A stretch of 64,000 nt of DNA from Hoeflea sp. IMCC20628 (GCF_001011155.1 NZ_CP011479.1:638501-702500); one strand, 5' to 3'. Positions 1 through 9,049 are shown, counted from the first letter of the stretch. A program made the numbers and translations. The notes: generated by a model not told the origin, from the sequence alone.

Positions 1-696
1 GCCTCCACCGTGGTGCGCGGCAACTGCAGTTTCGGCATGTTCTCCAATTACCCTGAGAATGTCGACGATGCGCTCAGGCAACGCGCCGGCGCGCGCTGGC
101 TGGTCGACGGACCGCAATCGCTTGATGATTACATCGACATTTTCGCGCTTCTGGCGGGCAAGAACCACTCGATTCCACTGGGATCGCATGATCTGTTCGC
201 CAGCCAGGAAATCAAGCAGGCTGTGGCGCGCTCCTATGACGGCCACGACAAGCCGCAGGAAGAGGGGCTGCTCTCTGTCTGGGAACGCTTCGAGAAAGAG
301 AATGGCAAGGTCAAGACCATTGCCGACATCGGCGACTATCTGCACCGGATCAAGCTGGCCGAGCCGCGCTTTACCGGCCGGGCGATCAAGAACATCACTG
401 ACGCGATCAAGATGCGGGCGATGGACATCGATTTGCCGGACGAATGGTTCGAGACCGCCGAGGCTTTCATGCACAAGCCCTATGACGACAAGATTGCGAT
501 GGTTTCGGAACTGCGCAAGCCTTTCACCATCGACATGGTGCTGCAGGAGATCAACCGCTACGCTGATTCCGAATTCCGTTACACCGACCGCTCGGACGCG
601 ACTGCCGTCGATGACATCATTCGCCGCGAACGGCAGCGCGAACGGGCGATCCGGGAGATCGAGACGATGAAGCGGGACGGGCGTTGGCAACAATGA
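1..696 (+). CDS. AAA-family ATPase, C-terminal part (5' end outside window)
   Basis: The frame is open from the first base, so the gene starts to the left of the window; the GTG codons at 10 and 13 are internal. The visible start holds a sensor-1/arginine-finger-like stretch (FSNYPENVDDALRQR), followed by a helical lid region and a charged C-terminus rich in Arg and Glu. Walker A and B would lie outside the window. The end overlaps the next gene (DUF6638) by 13 bp, and that one overlaps DUF2333, so the three are translationally coupled. In rhizobia this trio is conserved, and its function is not established. I infer an ATPase working with the two downstream proteins at the membrane. Confidence 0.7.
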   Translation, partial: ASTVVRGNCSFGMFSNYPENVDDALRQRAGARWLVDGPQSLDDYIDIFALLAGKNHSIPLGSHDLFASQEIKQAVARSYDGHDKPQEEGLLSVWERFEKENGKVKTIADIGDYLHRIKLAEPRFTGRAIKNITDAIKMRAMDIDLPDEWFETAEAFMHKPYDDKIAMVSELRKPFTIDMVLQEINRYADSEFRYTDRSDATAVDDIIRRERQRERAIREIETMKRDGRWQQ

Positions 697-1994
697 AGCG
701 GCTGGTCGACAACGAACTGATCTATGGCCGGTTGCTGCCGATTGACGAGCCACATCTGGTGGCGCGCTATAACAAGGCGCTGCTGGCTTTCGGCTTGAAG
801 CCAACCATGCTTGAGAGCTTCCGCATCGACATGACCGGTTTCTCGCCCGAAATTGCCGAAGAACTTGGCGATGTTCAGTATCTCGATCCAAATGGCGTCA
901 ACCGCCGGTTTATCATTCTGACACCGGAGCAGGAGAACCTGCCGGTGGTTCACACCCAGTTTTCAAACACCGCCGGGCTGATGCATCAGTTCTTTGACGG
1001 CAATCGTCGCGCTGTTCATGCGGTGACGATCAAGGACGCGTTGTTTGGCGAGATCGAAGAGCCGATCGATGTGGTGACCGGGGTCGAGGACCTGCTGTCG
1101 ATCAGTGAAATCCGCTTCCGGGTGATGTCGGCTGAAAACATGCTGGGAAAAGCCACGGAACTGCGCGGGCTGGTCGACCAGCTCAAATCCTCCAGGAACG
1201 GCTGGCGTGATGACGTCATGCTCAACCGGATGGTCGAGCTTGCGCGGGAGACTGGCGACATCCGGCAAAACGCGCTTGTGCCGGACAAGCTTGTCTTTCC
1301 GCACAATTCGTTTTGGGCCAATCATTTCGGTGGCGTGTTCATCTTCCGTGATGACCGGACCACGACAGTGATTTGCGACAGCCATGCGCCGGGCTTCAGG
1401 CGATCTCGTCCCTGGGAAGTCAGCTACATAGATATTGCCGACCACGCGCGGATTTTTGACTATCTGTCTAAGACCGGACGGCTGCAATTGCCGCGCGCTT
1501 CATGGGTTGAGCCGTCCGGTTTCTTCGCTCACCGGGCAGAAATGGCAGTCGACGACCTCATTCGCCGGATCGATCCTTCCGTTGATCTTGCCGGAACCGA
1601 CAGGATCTGGCTGCAGACGTGGATGCACAACAATTCCGCGCTGATTGCCGAGGAGGGAGTTTATCCTTTTTTGCAGGAAGCGATGCGCGAGGTGGCTTCC
1701 ACCGGACAGATCAAAATGCGAGAGGTGCGGGCCGATCGTCGGTTGATGCTTTGTCGTGCGATGCCGGATCATCCCGATCAATGGCTGATAAACCGGCTTC
1801 TGGCACGATTGGCGCCGTTTGACTTTGTCAGTCGCTTCGTCTTTGACAAGCACGGGTTTTATGAAGCCTATGAAGGCTATTCCGAGAGCTACCGCGCTCA
1901 TGTTGTGGATGTGCTTGGGACAACCTATCTGAATAACAAGGCGGCGCTCAGGTCGCGGCTTTACGGACTGGAAGGATACCAAAACGATGTTTGA
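684..1994 (+). CDS. DUF6638 family protein
   Basis: 436 aa cytoplasmic protein without signal peptide or membrane segment. I recognise it as the DUF6638-type protein that sits between an AAA ATPase and a DUF2333 protein in many rhizobial genomes; the function is unknown. The start ATG at 684 lies inside the 3' end of the ATPase gene (13-bp overlap) and its stop overlaps the DUF2333 start by 8 bp, which indicates one operon with coupled translation. Composition is like the neighbours, so this looks like core genome. The family name comes from memory of the gene order and protein start and should be verified by profile search. Confidence 0.65.
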   Translation: MATMKRLVDNELIYGRLLPIDEPHLVARYNKALLAFGLKPTMLESFRIDMTGFSPEIAEELGDVQYLDPNGVNRRFIILTPEQENLPVVHTQFSNTAGLMHQFFDGNRRAVHAVTIKDALFGEIEEPIDVVTGVEDLLSISEIRFRVMSAENMLGKATELRGLVDQLKSSRNGWRDDVMLNRMVELARETGDIRQNALVPDKLVFPHNSFWANHFGGVFIFRDDRTTTVICDSHAPGFRRSRPWEVSYIDIADHARIFDYLSKTGRLQLPRASWVEPSGFFAHRAEMAVDDLIRRIDPSVDLAGTDRIWLQTWMHNNSALIAEEGVYPFLQEAMREVASTGQIKMREVRADRRLMLCRAMPDHPDQWLINRLLARLAPFDFVSRFVFDKHGFYEAYEGYSESYRAHVVDVLGTTYLNNKAALRSRLYGLEGYQNDV

Positions 1995-3084
1995 CCCGGT
2001 GATTGAATTTTTCGAGCGTATTTTCAACGCGATCGGCCGGGCCGTCGGGGTGGTCATCTCGGTAATCTTGTGGCCGTTTGTCACCGTGGCGGGATGGTAC
2101 CGGCGCCGCGGCTTCATACTCAAGGCCGTCGTTGGCGGAATTCTTGTCGTCTTCGTCGGGCTGTACGGTTATTTTTTCTGGCAAACCCAGGTCTGGACCG
2201 GCTTTGATCCGGAATATCCTGGCAAGCGCGAAAGCTTCGCATCGACGCCTGGCGTCAAGATTGCTGACGGAACCTGTGCGCCTTCGGCGATGGTGTCGGT
2301 GACGTCGGACCTGATCGATTTCAACGTCAACCAGAATGCCTGGATCTCATCGATGATCCTGTACAAGTCCGGCCTGTTTGGGGTGGATTGGGATCACACG
2401 CCGTATTTTGACAACAAGGCCGCGTTTCAACGTGGCGTGAATCAGGCGATCCGCCGCACAACGGTCGAGTTTGTCGACACACTCGGGCGGGTGCGTGGCA
2501 CCAGCCAGGTTGATGGCGACCTGCAGGATGCCCGCGGTGCCATGCAGTTTGACGAATACACCTGGTATTTCGGCGTTAGCCCGTTTGGGCCGAAGACACC
2601 GACGCCCTCATTCTATCGCACAGCGATTGATTACATGCAGGCGTTCAATGCCCGGCTTGCCTCATGCGATGCCATCTTTGACGCGCGCACCGACAATCTC
2701 GTCCAGTTTCTCGACCGCATAGCCTCCGATGTTGGCTCGACATCGGCAATTCTAAGGGATCGTTCGGAGAACTACAATGGCGGCTGGTTCGACACCCGTG
2801 CCGATGACCGCTTCTGGTTCTCCTATGGCCAGCTCTATGGCTATTACGGGATCCTGAAAGCCACCCGTGAGGATTTCCGCGATGTGGTTGTTCAGCGCAA
2901 CCTTGGCCAGCTTTGGGATGATATGGATGAGCAATTGTCTGCGGCGCTGAAAATTCAGCCGTTCATCATTTCCAATGGCAACGAAAGTGGATGGATCATG
3001 CCGACGCATCTGGCGACCATGGGATTTTATGTGCTCAGGTTCCGTTCGAACCTGGTCGAGATCCGCGGCATCCTGGACCGCTGA
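1987..3084 (+). CDS. DUF2333 family membrane-anchored protein
   Basis: 365 aa. The N-terminal 60 residues contain amphipathic/hydrophobic stretches, with a clear membrane segment around residues 38-60 (the AVVGGILVVFVGLYGYFF region), followed by a soluble domain that would face the periplasm. This matches the DUF2333 layout. The start ATG overlaps the end of DUF6638 by 8 bp. The family has no known activity. The operon context (ATPase, cytoplasmic partner, membrane-anchored partner) suggests a three-part envelope-associated complex, which is inference. Confidence 0.75.
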   Translation: MFDPVIEFFERIFNAIGRAVGVVISVILWPFVTVAGWYRRRGFILKAVVGGILVVFVGLYGYFFWQTQVWTGFDPEYPGKRESFASTPGVKIADGTCAPSAMVSVTSDLIDFNVNQNAWISSMILYKSGLFGVDWDHTPYFDNKAAFQRGVNQAIRRTTVEFVDTLGRVRGTSQVDGDLQDARGAMQFDEYTWYFGVSPFGPKTPTPSFYRTAIDYMQAFNARLASCDAIFDARTDNLVQFLDRIASDVGSTSAILRDRSENYNGGWFDTRADDRFWFSYGQLYGYYGILKATREDFRDVVVQRNLGQLWDDMDEQLSAALKIQPFIISNGNESGWIMPTHLATMGFYVLRFRSNLVEIRGILDR

Positions 3085-3148
3085 GCGAGAAAGCTGCTTT
3101 CGGCTCCGCGACCTTCACCCTGGGCACTTCGTGGCCAGGGCGGATGCT

Positions 3149-3610
3149 TTAACCAGTGGATGGCTTGGTCATGATGCCAACCGTTCGGACGTGGTCGAAA
3201 ACCTCCTCGACCATGCCGTAAAGCTCTTCGCGGCCATCGTCGGCGATGCGAAAACGACCGACTGTGCGGACAAATTTGTGACCGCCCTGGTCGTTCTTGA
3301 GCCGTAAAACATAATGAAATCCGGTTTTGTCCACAGCCAGGCGTTCGAACAGTTCCAGCATATAGGGCAGGTCGTCGGGATGGACCGTTGCATTGGCCAA
3401 GGGCAAGTCGACAGGTCCCTTGGTAAAGGGCAGGCCAAAAATCGTGAAGATGTCGCTCGACCAGAACACATGACCTGTCTCCAGATCCGCGCGCCAGTAT
3501 CCCACCGTGTGCTGGCACGACATGAGGCCGACGATTTCCGCGTCGCTAACCCGGATATGCTCCATATCCTGTGCCGGAGTTTCCTCATCCGTGAATTCGA
3601 ACCTGACCAC
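3149..3610 (-). CDS. Stand-alone PAS domain protein
   Basis: 153 aa from the GTG at 3610, which is preceded by a strong ribosome site (GGGGAAGG, 5 nt away). A longer reading to 3808 overlaps the upstream luxR gene and is not supported. The protein is a single PAS/PAC fold (around residues 25-130, with YWRADLETG, FWSSDIFTIFGLP, HPDD and FRIADDGREELYG) and carries no kinase, GGDEF or DNA-binding output domain. It lies 38 bp downstream of the LuxR-type regulator on the same strand, so the two are probably co-transcribed and may form a sensor-regulator pair. The ligand cannot be read from the sequence. Confidence 0.75.
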   Translation of the reverse strand: MVRFEFTDEETPAQDMEHIRVSDAEIVGLMSCQHTVGYWRADLETGHVFWSSDIFTIFGLPFTKGPVDLPLANATVHPDDLPYMLELFERLAVDKTGFHYVLRLKNDQGGHKFVRTVGRFRIADDGREELYGMVEEVFDHVRTVGIMTKPSTG

Positions 3611-3648
3611 AATGACCTTCCCCGACAGGGTTGCCGAACTGAAGCGTT

Positions 3649-4383
3649 CTAGCTGATAAGGCGCAACCGAAGCGCCTTGGCGACGAGTTGCGTCCTGTTG
3701 ACACAATCGAGTTTGCGCATGGCGCTGTTCATGTAGGCGTTGACCGTGTGATCGGACAGCGAGATGATTGCAGCAATCTCGGCCGAAGTTTTTCCATGTG
3801 CCGCCCAATGCAGAACTTCAAGCTCACGCGCCGTCAGCACACTGCTGACGCTTAGCGTTTTGCTCTTCAGATTGGAAAATGTGTCATAGGCGTGCATGAC
3901 AAATATGCCCAGTTCTCCCATTTCCGCGTGGGTCAGTTCTGATCTGTCGCCAAGGAAACCAATGGCGGCGCGATCGCCGGAGAAACCGTGCACGGGGAAA
4001 TACACCCCAAAATTCATTTTGTGACGAACAAACAACTGCAGCGCAATCTCAGTTTCGTGCAGTGGCCTGTGTCCGCCATCCGTCTCCGCACACCAGGAAA
4101 GAGGAGCGGTCGAGCGGCGGAGAGATGCAAAAATCGGCGAGTTTTTCAAAAGGCCAATGGAGTCGTAGGCCTCGATAAATCCGGCTGGCAGATCCGACAG
4201 CACAATCCTCGGTGTCAATTGATCCTCGACCGCCGTGGGGATGTCCACGACCAGAAACCCCTTGTAATCAAACTTGGCAGCGAGCGTGCGCAGAAATCCG
4301 GCAAGTTCAATTTCGGTCTTGACTGCGCCCAAGCTGCGGAAAAGAGCTTCATGACCTTTCATCGATAGTAAGCCGTCATTCAA
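3649..4383 (-). CDS. LuxR-family transcriptional regulator (autoinducer-binding fold, solo)
   Basis: 244 aa. Residues ~15-165 match the autoinducer-binding domain and ~175-244 are a LuxR helix-turn-helix (LTARELEVLHWAAHGKTSAEIAAI...HTVNAYMNSAMRKL). The TTG start at 4383 has GGAG 7 nt upstream; the alternative ATG at 4362 has none. No LuxI-type synthase is nearby. In the ligand pocket the usual Trp-x3-Tyr is FIEAY, and the usual Asp-Pro is Ser-Pro (KNSPIF), so the residue that normally binds the acyl-homoserine lactone amide appears missing. The ligand may therefore be different or absent. A PAS protein follows in the same transcription unit. Confidence 0.8.
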   Translation of the reverse strand: MNDGLLSMKGHEALFRSLGAVKTEIELAGFLRTLAAKFDYKGFLVVDIPTAVEDQLTPRIVLSDLPAGFIEAYDSIGLLKNSPIFASLRRSTAPLSWCAETDGGHRPLHETEIALQLFVRHKMNFGVYFPVHGFSGDRAAIGFLGDRSELTHAEMGELGIFVMHAYDTFSNLKSKTLSVSSVLTARELEVLHWAAHGKTSAEIAAIISLSDHTVNAYMNSAMRKLDCVNRTQLVAKALRLRLIS

Positions 4384-4506
4384 TACATATCTCCGCGTTC
4401 CTTGATATGATATTACGATTATTCGTCAACCGATACCACTGCTGAGGTAGTCGGATACCCGTTTAATTTGTGATATCAAATCTGGTAAGGGGCATGGGAA
4501 TGCACC

Positions 4507-4968
4507 TCAAACCGGTATTTTGTCGGTGTTCTTGACTTCTTCCATCACCGGGTAAGTGTGCGTTTCGCGTACACCTGGCAATGATAGAATTACGTCGGAA
4601 AGAAACGCCCGATATGCTTCCATACCTTTGACGCGAGCCTTGACCAGATAGTCAAACCCTCCCGCCACCATGTGGCACTCCATCACATCGTCCGATTTTC
4701 GAACAGCTTGTGCAAATGCGTCGAATACATCCGGCGTCGTCCGGTCGAGTTTGACTTCAACGAATACGAGCATGCCGCGGTCGAGCTTCTGGGGAGATAG
4801 TCGGGCGGCATAGCCTTTTATGAAGCCATCGCGACTCAGCCGTTTGAGGCGTTCGGCAGTCGCCGTGGGAGAGAGGCTGATTTTGTCGGCCAGCTCCAGG
4901 TTGGTGAGCCTGCCGTCATCCTGCATGGCACGAAGGATCTTTCGGTCAATACGGTCGATTTCCCTCAT
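4507..4968 (-). CDS. putR: Lrp/AsnC-family regulator, probable activator of putA
   Basis: 153 aa from ATG 4968, with GGGGA 5-6 nt upstream; an upstream TTG at 4989 is less likely. Residues 1-60 form the AsnC-type winged HTH (IDRKILRAMQDDGRLTNLELADKISLSPTATAERLKRL) and the rest the RAM ligand-binding domain (GGFDYLVKARV). It is transcribed divergently from putA across a 112-bp gap, the arrangement known for Agrobacterium PutR, which activates putA in response to proline. Here putA has no DNA-binding domain of its own, so an external regulator is needed. The gene symbol rests on this synteny. Confidence 0.8.
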   Translation of the reverse strand: MREIDRIDRKILRAMQDDGRLTNLELADKISLSPTATAERLKRLSRDGFIKGYAARLSPQKLDRGMLVFVEVKLDRTTPDVFDAFAQAVRKSDDVMECHMVAGGFDYLVKARVKGMEAYRAFLSDVILSLPGVRETHTYPVMEEVKNTDKIPV

Positions 4969-5080
4969 GGAATCCCCATAATAGTGCAAAATCGTAGTGA
5001 AATGTTCGGTTAGAATAAAACAATATGGCGAAAATGTCTACAGATCAAGATGTATGTTGGCTCATTCACGGGAGATTGTC
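4969..5080. promoter_or_regulatory. Divergent putR-putA control region
   Basis: The 112 bp between the two divergent starts is AT-rich compared with both genes and must hold both promoters and the Lrp-type operator. The putA ribosome site GGGAGA (about 5069-5075) lies just before ATG 5081. I could not single out a convincing -35/-10 pair by eye. Confidence 0.5.
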
Positions 5081-8000
5081 ATGACCAGCACAACCACGCC
5101 AAACCTGCCAGCTTTTCACGCGCCGCATGCGGCAGACGACGACCGGTTGATTCATGATCTCAGCACGGACCTTGTGTTCAGCGGTGCGCAGGACCGGGCA
5201 ATTGATACCCGCACCACCAAGTTGATTCAGGCGATCCGTTCGGAGTCGGGCCAGATGGGCGGCGTCGAGGATTTCTTGCGCGAATACGGCCTGTCGACGC
5301 GGGAGGGACTGGCGTTGATGGTTCTGGCCGAAGCGCTGCTGCGGGTTCCCGATGCGCTGACCCAGGACCGGCTGATCGAGGACAAGCTCAAAGAGGGTGG
5401 CTGGAGCGAACACGAAAGTCATGGCGACACCTGGTTTGTTGCAGCCTCAGCCTGGGCGCTTGGACTGTCGGCCCGGGTGATCAAGCCGGGCGAGACGCCC
5501 GAAGGGGTGATGCGCGGACTGGTCAAGCGCATGGGCATGCCCTCGGTCAGAACGGCAACTCGGCAGGCGATGCGGTTTCTCGGGCATCATTTTGTGCTGG
5601 GCGAGACCATCAAGGACGCGTTGGGCCGCGCCGCGAAGAACGAGACGCGCGGCTATCGTCATTCCTACGACATGCTCGGCGAAGGCGCCCGAACTCACGC
5701 AGACGCCAAACGCTATTTCAAATCCTATGCCGATGCGATCGCGGCCATCGGCAAAGCCGCCAACAAGAGTTCGACCGGCCGCAAGCTGCCCGACCGTCCC
5801 GGCATCTCGGTCAAGCTCTCGGCGCTGCATCCGCGCTACGTTGCCACCCACCGCGAGCAGGTGCTCGAGGAACTGGTGCCTGATCTGATTGCCCTTGCGC
5901 AGATGGCAAAGGCGCATGATCTCAATTTCACCGTCGATGCAGAGGAAGTCGACCGGCTGGAACTGTCGCTGGATGTGATCGACCGTGCCTTCGCCGACAA
6001 GTCGCTTGCGGACTGGGATGGTTTCGGACTGGCTATCCAGGCCTATCAGAAGCGGGCGCCGCAGGTGATCGACCACATTGCCGGTCTGTGCCGCAAGCAT
6101 GGCCGCCGGATGATGGTGCGGCTGGTCAAGGGCGCTTACTGGGACACCGAGATCAAGCGCGCCCAGGAACGTGGCCTCGACGGCTACGCGGTGTTCACCC
6201 GCAAGGCAGCGACCGATCTGTCCTATCTTGCCTGTTCGCGTAAACTGCTGGATTTGCGCGATGTCATCTATCCGCAGTTTGCCACCCACAATGCGCTGAC
6301 GGTCGCCACCATCATCGAGATGGCCGAGGATCGCAGCGGCTTCGAATTCCAGCGCCTGCATGGCATGGGCGAGGTGGTTTATGACTGCCTGAGCAAGAGC
6401 AATGACCGCGTGCCGTGCCGCATTTATGCGCCGGTCGGCGGTTATCGCGATCTTCTCGCCTATCTGGTGCGCAGATTGCTGGAAAACGGCGCCAACTCTT
6501 CCTTCGTGGCGGTGGCTGGTGACAAGAAAATCCCGATTGCCTCGCTGCTGGAACGCCCGGACGCCAAGCTTGGACTGGCCAGGGGGCAGTCGGCCCGCAA
6601 CAGCCAGATTCCGCTGCCGCTGGCGATCTATCCCGACCGGGTCAATTCGCGCGGCATCGAATTCGGTGACCGGTTTCAGCTTGCCTCACTGCTGGAAGGC
6701 ATGCAGCGCTCCGGCGCAACAGTCGATGCTTGTCCTTTGGCGCCCGGGCTGAAGGGCGGTGCGGCGCAGGAGGTGAGATCTCCCTCCGTCCCGGCAAAGA
6801 TTGTCGGCACGGTGCGGTTCACCGACCCGAAGGATGTCGACAAGGCGGTTGGCATCGCCATGCAGGGCTTCAAGACCTGGTCGCGGACCGACGCCGGCAT
6901 CCGTGCTGCGGCGCTCGACCGGGCTGCCGATCTGCTCGAGGAGCGGCGCGACCGATTCATGGCGCTGCTGGCGGCCGAGTCCGGCAAGACGCTCGATGAC
7001 GGCATCGCAGAAATCCGCGAAGCCGTGGATTTCCTACGCTATTACGCCGACCGATCGCGCGAAATGTTTGCCAAATTGCAGCCGATGCCAGGCCCCACCG
7101 GCGAGGAAAACCGGATGGGCTGGCGCGGACGCGGCGTGTTCGTCTGCATTTCGCCGTGGAACTTTCCGCTGGCCATTTTCCTTGGCCAGCTCACCGCGGG
7201 GCTGGCTGCCGGCAATGCGGTGATCGCCAAGCCTGCGGAACAGACACCCTTGGTCGCCCATGAAGCGATTGCGCTGATGCATGAAGCCGGTGTGCCGAAA
7301 GATGTGCTGTTGTGCCTGCCGGGCGCTGGCGATGTCGGCGCGGCGCTGACCTCGCATCCGAAGATCGGCGGGGTGGCCTTTACCGGATCGACCGAGACCG
7401 CGCGCGCCATCAACCGGACGCTGGCCGCCAAGGACGGACCGATTGTGCCGTTCATCGCCGAGACCGGCGGGCTCAACGCCATGATCGTCGACGCCACGGC
7501 ACTGGCAGAACAGGTGGCCGATGATGTGGTGATGTCGGCGTTCCGCTCCGCCGGTCAGCGCTGCTCGGCGCTCAGGCTGTTGTTCGTGCAGGAAGACGTT
7601 GCCGATCAGATGCTGGAGATGATCGAAGGGGCTGCGCGCGAACTCAAGCTCGGCGATCCGTCAAAGCCCTCGACCGATATCGGGCCCGTCATCGATGAAG
7701 CGCAGCGCGACATGCTGGCAGCCCATATCGCAACCATCTCCAAGACCCAGAAACTGACCTATGCCGGAGATGTGCCGAATGAGGGGTTGTTCTTCGCCCC
7801 GCATATCGTTGAACTGAAAGACGCCAGCGCGCTTGACCGGGAGATTTTCGGCCCGGTGCTGCATGTGGTTCGCTACAAGGCCAAGAAGCTCGATGCGGTG
7901 CTTGACGCCATCGACGCCACCGGTTTTGGCCTGACGCTCGGCGTGCAAAGCCGCATTGAATCGACGGTGCGCAAGGTGATCGACCGGCTCGACACCGGCA

Positions 8001-8194
8001 ATGTCTATGTCAACCGAAACATCATCGGCGCCGTGGTCGGCACCCAGCCATTCGGCGGCTCGGGCCTGTCGGGCACTGGCTTCAAGGCCGGTGGCCCGCA
8101 CTACCTCATGCGCTTTGCGGTCGAGCAGGTGGTGTCGGTCAACACCGCGGCTGCCGGCGGCAATGCCGGGCTGATTGCCATGGCGGACGGGTGA
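5081..8194 (+). CDS. putA: Bifunctional proline dehydrogenase / L-glutamate gamma-semialdehyde dehydrogenase
   Basis: 1037 aa from ATG 5081 (GGGAGA upstream; an in-frame start at 4997 would invade the regulatory region). The enzyme oxidises proline to glutamate in two steps. The FAD-dependent PRODH barrel spans about residues 140-500 (RLVKGAYWD near 347, LLENGANSSFV near 466). The P5C dehydrogenase spans about 550-1010, with catalytic Glu794 (ETGGLNAM) and Cys828 (GQRCSALR). Unlike E. coli PutA it has no N-terminal ribbon-helix-helix domain, which fits control by the divergent Lrp regulator. The last 42 bp of the gene are duplicated at 9252-9293 beyond an AT-rich insert. Confidence 0.97.
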   Translation: MTSTTTPNLPAFHAPHAADDDRLIHDLSTDLVFSGAQDRAIDTRTTKLIQAIRSESGQMGGVEDFLREYGLSTREGLALMVLAEALLRVPDALTQDRLIEDKLKEGGWSEHESHGDTWFVAASAWALGLSARVIKPGETPEGVMRGLVKRMGMPSVRTATRQAMRFLGHHFVLGETIKDALGRAAKNETRGYRHSYDMLGEGARTHADAKRYFKSYADAIAAIGKAANKSSTGRKLPDRPGISVKLSALHPRYVATHREQVLEELVPDLIALAQMAKAHDLNFTVDAEEVDRLELSLDVIDRAFADKSLADWDGFGLAIQAYQKRAPQVIDHIAGLCRKHGRRMMVRLVKGAYWDTEIKRAQERGLDGYAVFTRKAATDLSYLACSRKLLDLRDVIYPQFATHNALTVATIIEMAEDRSGFEFQRLHGMGEVVYDCLSKSNDRVPCRIYAPVGGYRDLLAYLVRRLLENGANSSFVAVAGDKKIPIASLLERPDAKLGLARGQSARNSQIPLPLAIYPDRVNSRGIEFGDRFQLASLLEGMQRSGATVDACPLAPGLKGGAAQEVRSPSVPAKIVGTVRFTDPKDVDKAVGIAMQGFKTWSRTDAGIRAAALDRAADLLEERRDRFMALLAAESGKTLDDGIAEIREAVDFLRYYADRSREMFAKLQPMPGPTGEENRMGWRGRGVFVCISPWNFPLAIFLGQLTAGLAAGNAVIAKPAEQTPLVAHEAIALMHEAGVPKDVLLCLPGAGDVGAALTSHPKIGGVAFTGSTETARAINRTLAAKDGPIVPFIAETGGLNAMIVDATALAEQVADDVVMSAFRSAGQRCSALRLLFVQEDVADQMLEMIEGAARELKLGDPSKPSTDIGPVIDEAQRDMLAAHIATISKTQKLTYAGDVPNEGLFFAPHIVELKDASALDREIFGPVLHVVRYKAKKLDAVLDAIDATGFGLTLGVQSRIESTVRKVIDRLDTGNVYVNRNIIGAVVGTQPFGGSGLSGTGFKAGGPHYLMRFAVEQVVSVNTAAAGGNAGLIAMADG
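8153..8194 (+). repeat. 42-bp direct repeat, copy 1 (inside the putA 3' end)
   Basis: The last 42 bases of putA, from GCCGGCGGCAATG to the stop codon TGA, recur at 9252-9293 with a single mismatch (41/42). The two copies are in the same orientation and bound an AT-rich 1.06 kb insert. This copy keeps the putA reading frame and stop. Confidence 0.9.
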
Positions 8195-8248
8195 ACCTAT
8201 CTCCTTAACACAACAAGTTCGCGACGATGTTGTACAACATGTAAATCA

Positions 8249-9049
8249 CTATTTTTGTTGCTTAAGCCATTGTGAGAAAACGGCGCCGCCTTCTTTCATG
8301 ATTTTGGCATTTGGTCGGTAGCCACCAAGCTCATTTGTTGAATTCGACAGTGTCAAATTCATCATAAGATCATTCGGTGTTCCATTCCGATTAAATAGAA
8401 CAGCAGGGTCGTGTATACTTAATCCTGTCCCATTGGTCCATTTGGCTGATATTTCATCGGGGCAGTTACATGAATTGCATTGGTCGCGGGTTGGATTGCC
8501 CGTTTTAGGTTTTCTGCAGTAGTTTCTGTTTTTAACCAGTTGATGAGCCTTTAGCCCGCATGAATTGTACCAGCCGTTTTTGACTTTGGAGGAGCCTTGC
8601 GTGTCGCACCAAGGCAGGTAACGTTCAGCAAGCTTCAGGAAACTCCGGTTTTTAGCTCTCGCGTAAAACCATCGAAATTTTGCACTGATTGACCATTTTG
8701 GATGTACAAACACTGAATGGCCATTGTTGATTGGTTCGTTGGCTCTCATTCCTCGATTGTCGTGCGCACCGTTATTGCCTTTGGAGATGTCTGTCCCTTC
8801 CCAACCGGCTCTTGTGGGCTGCCATAGGCAACCATAATTATTGAGCTTTATACATAGGGGGACTTTCTTTGGTTTCGCGCAATCGATCGGTTTTCGTGAT
8901 CCGGTGGGTGTCAGGTATCGCTTTGCATTTTCACACCAGTTGGGTGCATCGGCTGGTACGGGGTATAAATCAGCCCGTGCGCTCAAAGATAGCGAAAAAA
9001 AAGCCGTGAAAAGTAAAGGCAGAATCTTTGTAATAAAAATTCTTGACAT
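8249..9049 (-). CDS. Secreted Cys-rich protein of unknown function (islet cargo)
   Basis: 266 aa from ATG 9049 (GAGG about 9 nt upstream; the longer reading to 9112 adds a non-signal-like extension). It begins with a signal peptide (KILPLLFTAFFSLSLSARA, cut after ARA), so it is exported. The mature part has at least 10 Cys, many in pairs (WCENAK/IDCAKP, PLCIK/GCLWQ, DQCNSCNCP), suggesting disulfides. The middle (HSVFVHPKWSISAKFRWFYAR, then SFLKLAERYLPWCD) loosely resembles the arrangement of phage P5-like muralytic proteins, but I do not claim that. The low GC and the flanking repeat mark it as horizontally acquired. No family recognised. Confidence 0.7.
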   Translation of the reverse strand: MSRIFITKILPLLFTAFFSLSLSARADLYPVPADAPNWCENAKRYLTPTGSRKPIDCAKPKKVPLCIKLNNYGCLWQPTRAGWEGTDISKGNNGAHDNRGMRANEPINNGHSVFVHPKWSISAKFRWFYARAKNRSFLKLAERYLPWCDTQGSSKVKNGWYNSCGLKAHQLVKNRNYCRKPKTGNPTRDQCNSCNCPDEISAKWTNGTGLSIHDPAVLFNRNGTPNDLMMNLTLSNSTNELGGYRPNAKIMKEGGAVFSQWLKQQK

